Of a DNA stretch of 64,000 nt, positions 8,506-16,628 are shown piece by piece. Numbering within the stretch: position 1 is the stretch's first letter; each line of letters starts with the position of its first letter. Where the stretch lies: positions 1 to 64,000 of the forward strand of contig JBJHCY010000013.1 in NCBI GenBank assembly GCA_050486265.1. The letters are read 5' to 3'. Position numbers and translations under genes: made by a program. Source of the DNA: SLFH01 sp050486265 (GTDB lineage: Bacteria; Planctomycetota; Phycisphaerae; Phycisphaerales; UBA1924). The notes beneath the pieces are model-generated. The model made no database searches. It was given only the letters and a program-made list of their open reading frames with translations, and was not told the DNA's origin.

Positions 8506-8985
8506 GTGGCTCTCATCATTCCTGGCAAGACCGAGTGCAGAATCTGCGGCGGGGTGATCGAGAGCGGGGACGACATTGTCGGTTTCTCCCCGTTCATTCC
8601 GAACGAGGCTGACGAACTCTTCTTCTTTAACGATGAGGCGTTCCATCGCGGCTGCTTCGAGACGCACCCGCTCTCTCGCCAAGCCGCGGAGCTCTACGCG
8701 TTCATCCGCGAGACATACGCGCCCCGGAATCTGATTTGCAGGATCAGCGGGAGTCAGATCAGCCATCCCGACGACTTCTTTACTACCGGCTACCTGATCC
8801 GCGAACCAGCACACCCGCTGCACAAATGGAACTGCTTCATGTGCTGCAGATCCCGTCTCCTTGAGTGGGAATCGATTGGCGAAGTATACCAAGGCGTGCG
8901 TGCTGCGCTTGAGTCCGGGGCTGTTCGAGGCGACGGTTACAAGACGCTGCTTCAAGAGCTGGATCGCTATACCGGACGCGACTGA
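8506..8985 (+). CDS. Uncharacterised protein with zinc-finger-like cysteine pairs
   Basis: 159 residues from a GTG preceded by AGGAG at 8493. The N-terminus has CRIC at residues 12-15 and HRGC at about 52-55, a spacing that could make a treble-clef zinc site; CFMC and further cysteines occur near residue 115. No signal peptide or membrane segment. It stands alone between cystathionine beta-synthase (divergent) and another small gene. I do not recognise the family. Confidence 0.6.
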   Translation: MALIIPGKTECRICGGVIESGDDIVGFSPFIPNEADELFFFNDEAFHRGCFETHPLSRQAAELYAFIRETYAPRNLICRISGSQISHPDDFFTTGYLIREPAHPLHKWNCFMCCRSRLLEWESIGEVYQGVRAALESGAVRGDGYKTLLQELDRYTGRD

Positions 8986-9166
8986 ACCGGGCTTGCCCCC
9001 ACGGATGTCGAGCCGCATCGAATGTTGACGCGACGGTTGGCGACAAACGCCGCCCGCAAAGCCGCCTCTGCTGCGCCGAGCCGCACTTCGTTACACTCGG
9101 CCCGTGGCGCATGTCTCATTTGCAGCGATGTCGGGGTTCAGGGTTCGCGAGGAGGGACTCGCGTTC

Positions 9167-9535
9167 ATGTCCGAACGGGAAGCAAGAGACTTCCCGCCGC
9201 AGTGGGACCCGCCTCCCCAGCAGAGCTATTGGAAACAGAACGCGGCGCTGCGCGAGATCCGCGTGGCGATGGAGGCCGAGTGGCCGGCGGACTGGGTGGC
9301 GGAGATCTACCTCGCAAAGATCGAGCGGGCCCTACAGATGTCGCTGATGCCCTGGTCGCGGGTGAGCGACTTCGAGCGGATCATCGAGATGATCGAGGAC
9401 GCGCACAACATCGAGGATCTCGCGGCCGAACACGCCGAGGCAGCCCTCTTCCTCGCCGAGCGCCTGCCGACCCTGCGTGAGGAAGAACGCGAGGCGCTGC
9501 GCCGGTTCGCGGCGATCGCCGATCGCCAGCCGTGA
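9167..9535 (+). CDS. Small uncharacterised alpha-helical protein
   Basis: 122 residues from ATG 9167, which has GGAGG at the right distance (9150-9155). A GTG at 9104 would add 21 residues but lacks a ribosome site. The sequence is mostly charged and helical (LREIRVAMEAEWPADWVAEIYLAKIE, then IEMIEDAHNIEDLAAEHAEA) with no membrane span. It converges on mobA. Family not recognised. Confidence 0.55.
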   Translation: MSEREARDFPPQWDPPPQQSYWKQNAALREIRVAMEAEWPADWVAEIYLAKIERALQMSLMPWSRVSDFERIIEMIEDAHNIEDLAAEHAEAALFLAERLPTLREEEREALRRFAAIADRQP

Positions 9536-9565
9536 ACGCCCCTCGGCGCAGGATGCGTGTCAGCA

Positions 9566-10138
9566 TCAGCCCCGATCCTTAAACGCCTCCAGATCCGACG
9601 GCCTGTTCGCCTGGCGGAGGTCCTTCGGCGCGTCGGCCGCGGCGGTTCGAGCCGCACTGAGCAGTTGCTGGAGCGAGCGGGCGCCGCGCGTGGCGGGGAG
9701 CAGGCGCGTGTGGTAGAGGCCGGGGAAGGGTTGCCAGCGGTCGTCTTTGAAGACGGCGGCGTCGGCCTCCAGCGAGCGGTCGCGCACGGATTCGAGCGCG
9801 TCGAGCATCTCGGGCGTCGGGTCGAGCAGGTCGCAAGACGCGAGGACGGCCCAGCCGGGGCCGCCCGTCTGCTTGCGGCGGGTGAGTGCCGTGAGCAGGC
9901 CGCCGACGGGGCCCCGGCCCGGCTCGATGTCGGGGATGGTTTCGAGGCCGAGGTCGGCGTACTGGCCCGCCTCGCGCGCGACGGCGATGACACTGTGTCC
10001 GCGCGTTTCGAGCATGTCGGCGATGCGCCGGATCAGCGGGCGGCCTTGCAGCGTCGCGCGCGCTTTGTCGCTGCCGAAGCGCGTGCTGCGCCCGCCTGCG
10101 AGGATGTAGGCGGGGTCTTTGGTGTCGGCTTTGGTCAT
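9566..10138 (-). CDS. mobA: Molybdenum cofactor guanylyltransferase
   Basis: MobA attaches GMP to molybdopterin to make MGD, which pairs into bis-MGD for enzymes such as NapA encoded in this window. The N-terminus has the nucleotide-binding loop AYILAGGRSTRFGSDKA, then GRPLIRRIADML and PGRGPVGGLLTAL; LASCDLLDPTPEM is the metal-binding acidic segment. At 190 residues it matches the family. ATG 10138 overlaps the stop of the preceding transporter gene (ATGA). It is the last gene of the long minus-strand cofactor operon. Confidence 0.88.
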   Translation of the reverse strand: MTKADTKDPAYILAGGRSTRFGSDKARATLQGRPLIRRIADMLETRGHSVIAVAREAGQYADLGLETIPDIEPGRGPVGGLLTALTRRKQTGGPGWAVLASCDLLDPTPEMLDALESVRDRSLEADAAVFKDDRWQPFPGLYHTRLLPATRGARSLQQLLSAARTAAADAPKDLRQANRPSDLEAFKDRG

Positions 10139-10872
10139 GCGAGCACCAGCTTGATCGCGGCGACGACGAGCACGACGCCCAGCGCACGGCGCAAGAGGAG
10201 CGTGTTGAACCGGCCCGAGCCGAGTTCCGCCCCGATGAAGCCCCCCACCGCGACCGAGGCCGCGAACATCGTGAACTCGCCCGGGTCCAGGGGGAGCGTG
10301 CCGAGCTGGAGGCAGAGCCCCGCGAGGCCGGCGATGGAGGAGAGGAGGACAAACGCCGCGGCGACGCCCGCCGCCTGCTTCGCGGTCGCCCAGTGCAGCA
10401 GGATCAGCAGCGGGCTGAGGAAGATGCCGCCGCCGACACCGATGAGCCCGGAGGCGAGGCCGATGAGGGCGCCGATCGCCAGGGCGACGGGAAGCGGCGG
10501 TTTGCGAGTGCGATCGGCGGTGTCTTTGGGTTTGATCGCAAGTCGCCATGCCGCGAAGAGGAGCACCAGCGCGATCGCGACGCGGTAGGCGTGTTCATCG
10601 AGCGACCAGAACCGCCCGGCGATGAACGCGCAGGGCGCGGCGGAAGCGGCGAAGGGGAGCAAGAGGTCGAGTCGCAGCCCGGCGCGCCGAGAGAAACGCA
10701 ACAGCGCGATCGACGCGACGACGATGTTCAGGCCCAACGCCGTGGCGCGGACGGTCTCGGGCGGGTAGCCGGTGATCGCGAGGACGGCGAGGTAGCCCGA
10801 TGCGCCCCCGTGCCCGACGGAGGCGTAGAGCGTCGCGACCAGGGCGAGCAGAACCGCGGTCAGGGCGAACAC
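10135..10872 (-). CDS. TauE/SafE-family membrane transporter
   Basis: 245 residues with about seven to eight hydrophobic helices and two copies of the family glycine pattern (ASVGHGGASGYLAVLAI near the N-terminus, ASGLIGVGGGIFLSPLLIL mid-protein). The family exports sulfite or other small sulfur/organic anions. Start GTG 10872; four bases separate it from mog and its stop overlaps mobA. Its place inside the molybdenum-cofactor operon suggests an anion related to cofactor sulfur chemistry or nitrate respiration, but the substrate is unknown. Confidence 0.8.
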   Translation of the reverse strand: MFALTAVLLALVATLYASVGHGGASGYLAVLAITGYPPETVRATALGLNIVVASIALLRFSRRAGLRLDLLLPFAASAAPCAFIAGRFWSLDEHAYRVAIALVLLFAAWRLAIKPKDTADRTRKPPLPVALAIGALIGLASGLIGVGGGIFLSPLLILLHWATAKQAAGVAAAFVLLSSIAGLAGLCLQLGTLPLDPGEFTMFAASVAVGGFIGAELGSGRFNTLLLRRALGVVLVVAAIKLVLA

Positions 10873-10875
10873 GGG

Positions 10876-11439
10876 TCAGGCCTCCGGCGTGCGGTCGGCG
10901 TGGCGGACGACCCTGCCCGTGCGTGACTCAGCGTCGGGACGCCCGTCGTCCTGCACTTCGCCCCGCAGCGTTTCGATGGCGTGGGGCAGGATGTCGAGGA
11001 GGGCTTCGAGGGATTCGACGGCGCCGCGTGGTGAGCCGGGGAGGTTGATCACGAGCGTGCGCCCGATCGTGCCGGCCTCGCCCCGGGAGAGGTAGGCGCG
11101 CGGGGTTTTGTCGTAGCAGCGTCTTCGGATGAGTTCGGTCAGCCCGCTGTGGCGGCGTTCGAGGACGCCGAGCGTCGCTTCGGGTGTGACATCGCGCGGG
11201 GCGAGGCCGGTGCCGCCGGTGGTGAGGACGAGGTCGGGCGCCGGGTCGAGGGCGGCGAGCTCGCGGAGGCGTGCGCCGATGATCTCCGCCTCGTCGGGCA
11301 CGCAAACGAGCGGGAGCGTGCGCGCGCCGAGGGCGCGCGTGGCGAGCTGGATCAGGGCGGGGCCGGAGGTGTCGGTGGTTTCGCCCCGCGAGCAGCGGTC
11401 GCTGACGGTGAGCACGGCGACGAGGGGCGGGGCGGTCAT
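10876..11439 (-). CDS. mog: Molybdopterin adenylyltransferase (MogA/MoaB family)
   Basis: Adenylates molybdopterin before MoeA inserts molybdenum. The 187-residue protein has VLTVSDRCSRGETTDTSG, the phosphate-binding LTTGGTGLAPRDVTPEA and the C-terminal INLPGSPRGAVESL. The MogA/MoaB distinction is not certain from sequence, but operon context with moeA and moaC supports cofactor adenylation. ATG 11439 overlaps the moaC stop (ATGA). Confidence 0.88.
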   Translation of the reverse strand: MTAPPLVAVLTVSDRCSRGETTDTSGPALIQLATRALGARTLPLVCVPDEAEIIGARLRELAALDPAPDLVLTTGGTGLAPRDVTPEATLGVLERRHSGLTELIRRRCYDKTPRAYLSRGEAGTIGRTLVINLPGSPRGAVESLEALLDILPHAIETLRGEVQDDGRPDAESRTGRVVRHADRTPEA

Positions 11440-11936
11440 GGCGAAGGCTCTGCGCGGTAGGTCCCGCTCTTGCCCCCGGTTTTCTCGATGAGACGGACGC
11501 CCTCGATCACCATCGCCTTGTCGACCGCCTTGCCCATGTCGATCACGGTGAGGGCGGCGCCGGCGACGGCGGCCAGCGCCTCCATCTCGACGCCGGTCTT
11601 CCAGGTCGTTGACGCGACCGCGCGGATCGCCACACGCCCGCCCTCGATTTTCAGATCGACCTCGACCGAGTCGAGCGGGAGCGGGTGGCAGAGAGGGATG
11701 AGCTGATCGGTTCTTTTGGCGGCCTGGATGCCGGCGATGCGTGCGATCTGGAAGACGCTGCCTTTTTCAAGGTCGTCGCGCTCGATGCGCTTGAGCAGTT
11801 CGGGGCTGCAGCGGACGAAGCCTTCGGCGACAGCGCGTCGGTGGGTCAGCGGCTTGCCGCCGATGTCGACCATGCGGGCGTCGCCTTTGTCGTCGAGGTG
11901 TGTCAGCGGGTCGGTCACGCGGGGGCTCTTGCTCAC
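11436..11936 (-). CDS. moaC: Cyclic pyranopterin monophosphate synthase
   Basis: MoaC converts the MoaA product to cyclic pyranopterin monophosphate. Motifs: DPLTHLDDKGDARMVDIGGK at the N-terminus, AKRTDQLIPLCHPLPL (catalytic region), TTWKTGVEMEALAAVAGAAL and DMGKAVDKAMVIEGVRLIEK. The 166-residue length is standard. GTG 11936 overlaps the moeA stop as GTGA, fixing the start; a longer upstream frame is an artefact of GC-rich sequence. Confidence 0.92.
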   Translation of the reverse strand: MSKSPRVTDPLTHLDDKGDARMVDIGGKPLTHRRAVAEGFVRCSPELLKRIERDDLEKGSVFQIARIAGIQAAKRTDQLIPLCHPLPLDSVEVDLKIEGGRVAIRAVASTTWKTGVEMEALAAVAGAALTVIDMGKAVDKAMVIEGVRLIEKTGGKSGTYRAEPSP

Positions 11937-13144
11937 TGGGCGGAGGGGAAGGGGAAGAACGGGCGGAGGCCGGAGGCGGGCTCGCCGGGCGGGACCTCGA
12001 TCAAGCCGTCGGCCGACGCGGCGGCGACCCAATCGCCCGAGCCCTTGCTCGGCACGAGCGCCGCGCCCCCGTCGCGATCGAGCGTTACGAGAGGGTACCA
12101 CCAGAGCCCCGGCGGGGCGGCTTTCTCGCCCGTTGCGCGGACGATCGAGGGGCGCGGGGACTCGGCCATCCCGGCGCAGGCGCACAAGGCCGGGAGCGCC
12201 AGCAGGCGGGCGGTCGTGATGACCGAGACGGGGTTGCCCGGCAGGCCGAGCACGGGCTTGGCGTCGGGCGTGATCGCGCCCAACGCCGGCTTGCCGGGGC
12301 GCAGCGCGAGCTTGTGGAAGAGGATTTCCAGCCCGATCTCGCGCAGAACGCCGGGCACATGGTCGTGGTCGCCCGCGGAGACACCCCCGGTGATGATCAA
12401 CGCGTCGCAGCGGTCGAGCAGGTGCTGCACCGACGCGGCGAGACGGTCGGGGTCGTCGCGGGCGCGCTGGATCTCGATCTCGCCGATCCATTCAAAGGGC
12501 GCCAGCGAGGCGAGCAGGGCGGGGCCGTTGCTGTCGCGGAGCTGCCAGTCTTCGGGCGAGGCCTCGACGGGCAGCACCTCGTCGCCGGTGACCAGCACGC
12601 CGACGCAGAGCGAACGCCGGACGCCGATCTCGCTGCGTCCGCTGGAGGCGATCGCCGCCATCACGCCCGGGGAGACGATGCGGCCCGCGGGCGCGAGGAT
12701 CGTGCCCGCCCGCCCGTTCTCGCCCTTGCGGCGGATGTGCATGCCTTCGGTGATCGTTGTGTCCTGGGGGATGACGATCGCTCGGTCGAGCTCCTCGACG
12801 AGTTCACGCTGCACGACCGCCGCTGCGCCGGGCGGGACGGGTGCGCCCGTGAAGATCCGGACCACCGAGCCGTCGCCGGGCATGGGCGGGGGCGGGCGGC
12901 CGGGCAGGGCCTCGCTGCTTACGGGAACGGGTTGATCGCGGGCTTCAGTCAGGCGAACGGCGTAGCCGTCCATGGCGCTGACATCGCAGGCCGGGCTCGG
13001 GCGGTCGAGCGTGATCGGTTCGGCGAGGATCAGGCCCGGGGCGTCGGCCCAGCTGATGCGCTGCGCGCCGACGGGGGCGACGCGCTCGGCGAGCATGCGT
13101 GCCGCCTCGGCCGGGGCGAGCGTCGGGCGGGCGGGCTTGCTCAC
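11933..13144 (-). CDS. moeA: Molybdopterin molybdotransferase
   Basis: MoeA inserts molybdenum into adenylated molybdopterin. Of 403 residues, the N-terminal region carries CDVSAMDGYAVR and VRIFTGAPVPPGAAAVV, then VGVLVTGDEVLP, IITGGVSAGDHDHVP and GLPGNPVSVITTARL. Domain IV ends the protein. The start is GTG 13144, overlapping the moaE stop. Confidence 0.93.
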   Translation of the reverse strand: MSKPARPTLAPAEAARMLAERVAPVGAQRISWADAPGLILAEPITLDRPSPACDVSAMDGYAVRLTEARDQPVPVSSEALPGRPPPPMPGDGSVVRIFTGAPVPPGAAAVVQRELVEELDRAIVIPQDTTITEGMHIRRKGENGRAGTILAPAGRIVSPGVMAAIASSGRSEIGVRRSLCVGVLVTGDEVLPVEASPEDWQLRDSNGPALLASLAPFEWIGEIEIQRARDDPDRLAASVQHLLDRCDALIITGGVSAGDHDHVPGVLREIGLEILFHKLALRPGKPALGAITPDAKPVLGLPGNPVSVITTARLLALPALCACAGMAESPRPSIVRATGEKAAPPGLWWYPLVTLDRDGGAALVPSKGSGDWVAAASADGLIEVPPGEPASGLRPFFPFPSAQ

Positions 13145-13554
13145 TTGGTCGGCTCCGCGGCAACCCGGAACTTCGGGCGTTTCCAGATCGGCACATCACG
13201 CTTCATGGTGTCGATGAACCAGGCCATGGCCTCCAGCGCCGGGGCGCGGTGGGCGGAGGCGACGACCAGGCGGAACGAGCACTCCCCCGCGGGCACGAGA
13301 CCGAAGCTGTGGCGCACGAGCACGGCGCTGAGGCCGAAGCGGTCGGCCGCGGCTTTGGCGAGGTGTTCGAGCTGCTGGTCGGCCATGGGCCTGTACGCCT
13401 CGTACTCGATGGCGGTGATCGCCCGGCCCTCTTCATCGGGGCGGATGACGCCCTCGAAGGCGACGACGGCGCCGGCGCCGGGAAAACGCCCGGGCTGTTC
13501 GGGCGCGAGCGGGCCCTCGGAGAGCACGACCTCGATGGTCGGCGGCGTGTTCAT
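13141..13554 (-). CDS. moaE: Molybdopterin synthase catalytic subunit
   Basis: MoaE binds cyclic pyranopterin monophosphate and receives sulfur from MoaD. Motifs: GAVVAFEGVIRPDEEGR, IEYEAYRPMADQQL, VRHSFGLVPAGECSFRLVV, SAHRAPALEAMAWFIDTMKR with the catalytic WKRPKF region at the end. Length 137 is normal. ATG 13554 overlaps the moaD stop (ATGA). Confidence 0.92.
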   Translation of the reverse strand: MNTPPTIEVVLSEGPLAPEQPGRFPGAGAVVAFEGVIRPDEEGRAITAIEYEAYRPMADQQLEHLAKAAADRFGLSAVLVRHSFGLVPAGECSFRLVVASAHRAPALEAMAWFIDTMKRDVPIWKRPKFRVAAEPTK

Positions 13555-13796
13555 CCGCCACCCACCATCCCGACCAACGCGAGCTCATCGGTCTCGCGGA
13601 CCTCGTGCTGCGGCGGGACGAAGCGGTTGTTGACCGCGAGCCGCGTTGAGGGCATGAGGGGCGCCAGGTTCGGGCAGCGCGACGCGATCGCTTCGAGCAC
13701 GCGCGAGGCGGTCGGCTCGGGCGGGAGGTCGAGCGAGAGCTCGCGCTCGCCCTGGGCGTCGGCGTAGGGCCCGAAGAGTCGGACGGTGAGGGTCAA
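13551..13796 (-). CDS. moaD: Molybdopterin synthase sulfur carrier subunit
   Basis: 81-residue ubiquitin-fold protein: LTVRLFGPYADAQGERELSL at the N-terminus, VNNRFVPPQHEVRETDELAL and the terminal Gly-Gly (GMVGGG) that becomes a thiocarboxylate. The start is TTG 13796, overlapping the stop of the preceding gene (TTGA) and giving the standard MoaD length. A longer frame runs upstream, but it is the wrong frame of the neighbour. Confidence 0.85.
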   Translation of the reverse strand: MTLTVRLFGPYADAQGERELSLDLPPEPTASRVLEAIASRCPNLAPLMPSTRLAVNNRFVPPQHEVRETDELALVGMVGGG

Positions 13797-14185
13797 TTCG
13801 GCTGGCCTCCGGTCTCGTTCGCCTCGGGTGATTGTTGCTCGCCGGCGTCGCGGTCGAACTGCTGGTGGGCCCAGCTCCAAGCCGCGACGGTGCGGGGGAA
13901 GCCGACGGTGTTCATGCCCAGCAGGATCGCCTGCTCGATCTCTTCGTGGGACGCACCGGCTTCCAGGGCCCTGCGGACATGGGATCGGAGGGCCGATTCG
14001 AGCCCGGCGCCGAGGCTGATGCCGATCTTGACGAGAGCGCACTGGCGAGCGTCGAGCGGGCCGAGCGACTCGACCTCGCGCCCGACGCGCTGGTGCGCCT
14101 CGCCAAGCACCGGGTAGCGGGCGACGAACTTCTGAAAGGTCTTTGGGGGCTGGCTCGGGCGGGCTGGGGGTTCTGGACCGGACAT
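13793..14185 (-). CDS. Carboxymuconolactone decarboxylase-like (AhpD-fold) protein
   Basis: 130 residues with the CMD/AhpD helical core: QCALVKIGISLGAGLESALRSHVRRALEAGASHEEIEQAILLGM. The redox CxxC of AhpD is absent here; the helix has His but no Cys pair, so a peroxidase-reductant role is doubtful. It sits inside the moa operon, 4 bp after moaA and overlapping moaD, which suggests an accessory role in the pathway or its regulation, but none is established. Confidence 0.75.
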   Translation of the reverse strand: MSGPEPPARPSQPPKTFQKFVARYPVLGEAHQRVGREVESLGPLDARQCALVKIGISLGAGLESALRSHVRRALEAGASHEEIEQAILLGMNTVGFPRTVAAWSWAHQQFDRDAGEQQSPEANETGGQPN

Positions 14186-14189
14186 CTCG

Positions 14190-15230
14190 TCAGCCTCCGA
14201 TGTGGGTCATCACGGCGTGCCCGTCGTGCGGGTGTTCGTCGCGCTTCTGGCCCAGCCCCTCGGCGAGGATTGTGTCGAACAGGGCGGGATCGAACTCCGG
14301 ACGCAGTGCGGGCAGGATCGTGCCCGAGGGCTTGTCCATGAGGCAAGGGTAAAGCGTGCCGTCGGCCGCGAGGCGGACCCGGTTGCACGCGGCGCAGAAG
14401 TTGCAGCTCATCGGCGTGATGAAGCCGACCACGCCGGTCGTCCCGTCGTCGAGTTCGACGCGGAACCGGCGTGCGGCGTCGTGGCCCTGCTCGATGGGCG
14501 TCCATCGCTGGACGGCGGGTTCGAGGTTCGCTCGCATCTGCGCCTCGGGCACGAACCTTTCGGACCATTTCGAAGCCAGCGGCCCCATCGGCATGAGTTC
14601 GATGAAACGCATCTCGATCCCGCGTGAAGCGGCGAAACGGACGAGCGAGGGCATGTCGCGCTCGTTGCGCCCGCGGATCACGACGGAGTTGAGCCGGATG
14701 GGCCATAGACCGACGCGCTGCGCCTCGTCGAGCCCGTCGAGCACGCGCTCGAGCCCGTCGACGCCGGTGAGCTCGCTGAAGCGTGCGCGGTCGAGCGTGT
14801 CGAGGCTGATGTTGACTCGCCTGAGGCCCGCGTCTGCGTACTCGCGAGCGCGCTTGGGGAGCGTCAGGCCGTTGGTGGTCATCGCCAGATCGCGGATGCC
14901 CGGGACAGAAGCGATCCGGCGGATGATCTCGGTCAGGTCGGGGCGGCTGGTCGGGTCGCCCCCGGTCAGGCGGACCTTGTGCAGCCCGTGCCGGCGCGCC
15001 AGGTGCTCGACGAGCAGGCCGATCTCGTCGACGGCGAGGCGGGGCTCGCCCCTGGTGTCGGCGATGCGCTCGGGGCGGCAGTAGGTGCAGCGCATCGCGC
15101 ACGCCTTGGTGATCGAGAGCCGCAGGTATCCGACCCTGCGTCCGGCGCGATCGACAAACGGCCCATCGACACGCCGGGTTCTCCGTGGTGTTCGCTGCAG
15201 GCGAGCGGGATCGAGGACGGGGAGCCTCAT
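14190..15230 (-). CDS. moaA: GTP 3',8-cyclase (radical SAM)
   Basis: First step of molybdenum cofactor synthesis. The N-terminal radical SAM cluster is in YLRLSITKACAMRCTYC (CxxxCxxC), followed by VRLTGGDPTSRPDL and TTNGLTLPKRAREYADAG. The C-terminal second cluster is MSCNFCAACNRVRLAADG with a later Cys (LYPC), and the product ends in GG, as MoaA does. Length 346. ATG 15230 overlaps the end of the NrfD gene by four bases, joining cofactor synthesis to the respiratory module. Confidence 0.93.
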   Translation of the reverse strand: MRLPVLDPARLQRTPRRTRRVDGPFVDRAGRRVGYLRLSITKACAMRCTYCRPERIADTRGEPRLAVDEIGLLVEHLARRHGLHKVRLTGGDPTSRPDLTEIIRRIASVPGIRDLAMTTNGLTLPKRAREYADAGLRRVNISLDTLDRARFSELTGVDGLERVLDGLDEAQRVGLWPIRLNSVVIRGRNERDMPSLVRFAASRGIEMRFIELMPMGPLASKWSERFVPEAQMRANLEPAVQRWTPIEQGHDAARRFRVELDDGTTGVVGFITPMSCNFCAACNRVRLAADGTLYPCLMDKPSGTILPALRPEFDPALFDTILAEGLGQKRDEHPHDGHAVMTHIGG

Positions 15231-16603
15231 GGGCTTCTGCCGCTCCCGTTCCCGTCCTCTTCGGCGGGCGGATCGGCCTCGCCGGCTTCGGTCGGCTGGC
15301 TTTCAGCGGGCTGTGCGTCTGTGGATTCAGCTTGGGCGGGCGGGATAAAGCGTTCTTCGCCCCGCATGATCGGGATGGCGATCTTGAGCGCAACGGTGTA
15401 GATCATCAGGCCGAAGGCCCAGATGCCGGCGCTGACCTGCCACTCGGTCAGGTTGGGGACATACTCGACCATTTCGCTGAGCGCGCTGGGCACGAAGCCG
15501 GGGACGATCAGGCCCATGCCCTTCTCGATCCAGAGGCCGACGAACGCGAGCACGCAGGCGGTCGCCACGACGCGGGTGCTGCGCATCGCCGCGGGCAGCA
15601 GGAAGAGCACCGCCGCGATGAGGTTGAGCACGATCGCGGTCCAGATCCAGGGCACCAGCGCGTTGTACCCCTCCCAGCCGAAGAAGAGGTAGATCGCGTG
15701 CTTGCTGTACGCCCCGCCCGTGTAAAACTCCGTGAACAGCTTCGAGCAGAGCATCAGCAGGTTGATGAGCACCGTGACGCGGCAGATCTGCACGAGCAGC
15801 TGGATCGGACGGTCGGAGATCTCGACGCGTGCGAGCCGGCGCAGGATGAACATCGTCAGGATCAGGAACGCCGGCCCGGCCACGAACGCAGAGGCGAGGA
15901 ACTGGGGCGCGAGCAGGGCGCTCTTCCAGAACGGGCGGCCGCCGAGCCCGCTGAAGAGGAAGGCGGTCACGGTGTGGATCGAGATCGCCCAGACGATCGA
16001 GATCATCACGAAGGGGACATACCAGCGGGGCTCGGGCTTCTTGCCGAGGTAGCGGATGTAGAGCAGGTACCCGCAGATGTGCAGGTTCAGCAGCAGGTAG
16101 CCGTTGAGGACGATGACATCCCAGGTGAGCATCGAGATCGGGAAGTTGAACCGCCCGAGGCCGGGGATGAGGTGCCAGAAGCGGTCGGGGCGCCCGAGGT
16201 CGACGGTGACGAACAGCAGGCACATCACGATCGCCGCGATGGCCAACAGCTCGCCGAGGATCACGACATCGTGCATCTCCTTGTTGCGGTAGAGGTAGCC
16301 CGGGATGACCATCATCACGCCGCCGGCGGCGACGCCGACCATGAAGGTGAAGTTGGCGATGTACAGGCCCCAGCTGACATGGTCGGTCATGTTGGTGGCG
16401 CCCATGCCCTCGACCACCTGGTTGGCCCACGCGTTGGCGCCGACGAGGGCGACGGCGGTGAGCATGGTCATCCAGGCGTAGAACATCAGGCTGCCGTCGG
16501 TCGCGATCACCAGCGAGCGCCCGATGAATCTCGGGTAGCTGACGAGGTGGCCGGCTGCTCCTGATCGGGCTTGCTGGGCTTGTGTGGCCATGGGTGTGCT
16601 CAT
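15227..16603 (-). CDS. NrfD/PsrC-type integral membrane subunit
   Basis: 458 residues with about ten transmembrane helices. This family oxidises or reduces (mena)quinol without its own cofactors and works with a four-cluster ferredoxin subunit, here the next gene upstream (SWGLYIANFTFMVGVAAGGV is the family signature near residue 80). The C-terminus is a polar, Glu/Pro-rich cytosolic tail. With the tetraheme cytochrome and the divergent nap genes, it probably passes electrons from quinol toward NapAB in place of NapC or NapGH. The electron route is inference. Confidence 0.85.
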   Translation of the reverse strand: MSTPMATQAQQARSGAAGHLVSYPRFIGRSLVIATDGSLMFYAWMTMLTAVALVGANAWANQVVEGMGATNMTDHVSWGLYIANFTFMVGVAAGGVMMVIPGYLYRNKEMHDVVILGELLAIAAIVMCLLFVTVDLGRPDRFWHLIPGLGRFNFPISMLTWDVIVLNGYLLLNLHICGYLLYIRYLGKKPEPRWYVPFVMISIVWAISIHTVTAFLFSGLGGRPFWKSALLAPQFLASAFVAGPAFLILTMFILRRLARVEISDRPIQLLVQICRVTVLINLLMLCSKLFTEFYTGGAYSKHAIYLFFGWEGYNALVPWIWTAIVLNLIAAVLFLLPAAMRSTRVVATACVLAFVGLWIEKGMGLIVPGFVPSALSEMVEYVPNLTEWQVSAGIWAFGLMIYTVALKIAIPIMRGEERFIPPAQAESTDAQPAESQPTEAGEADPPAEEDGNGSGRSP

Positions 16604-16628
16604 GCGGCGCGGTCCGTCGCGCCGGCGG

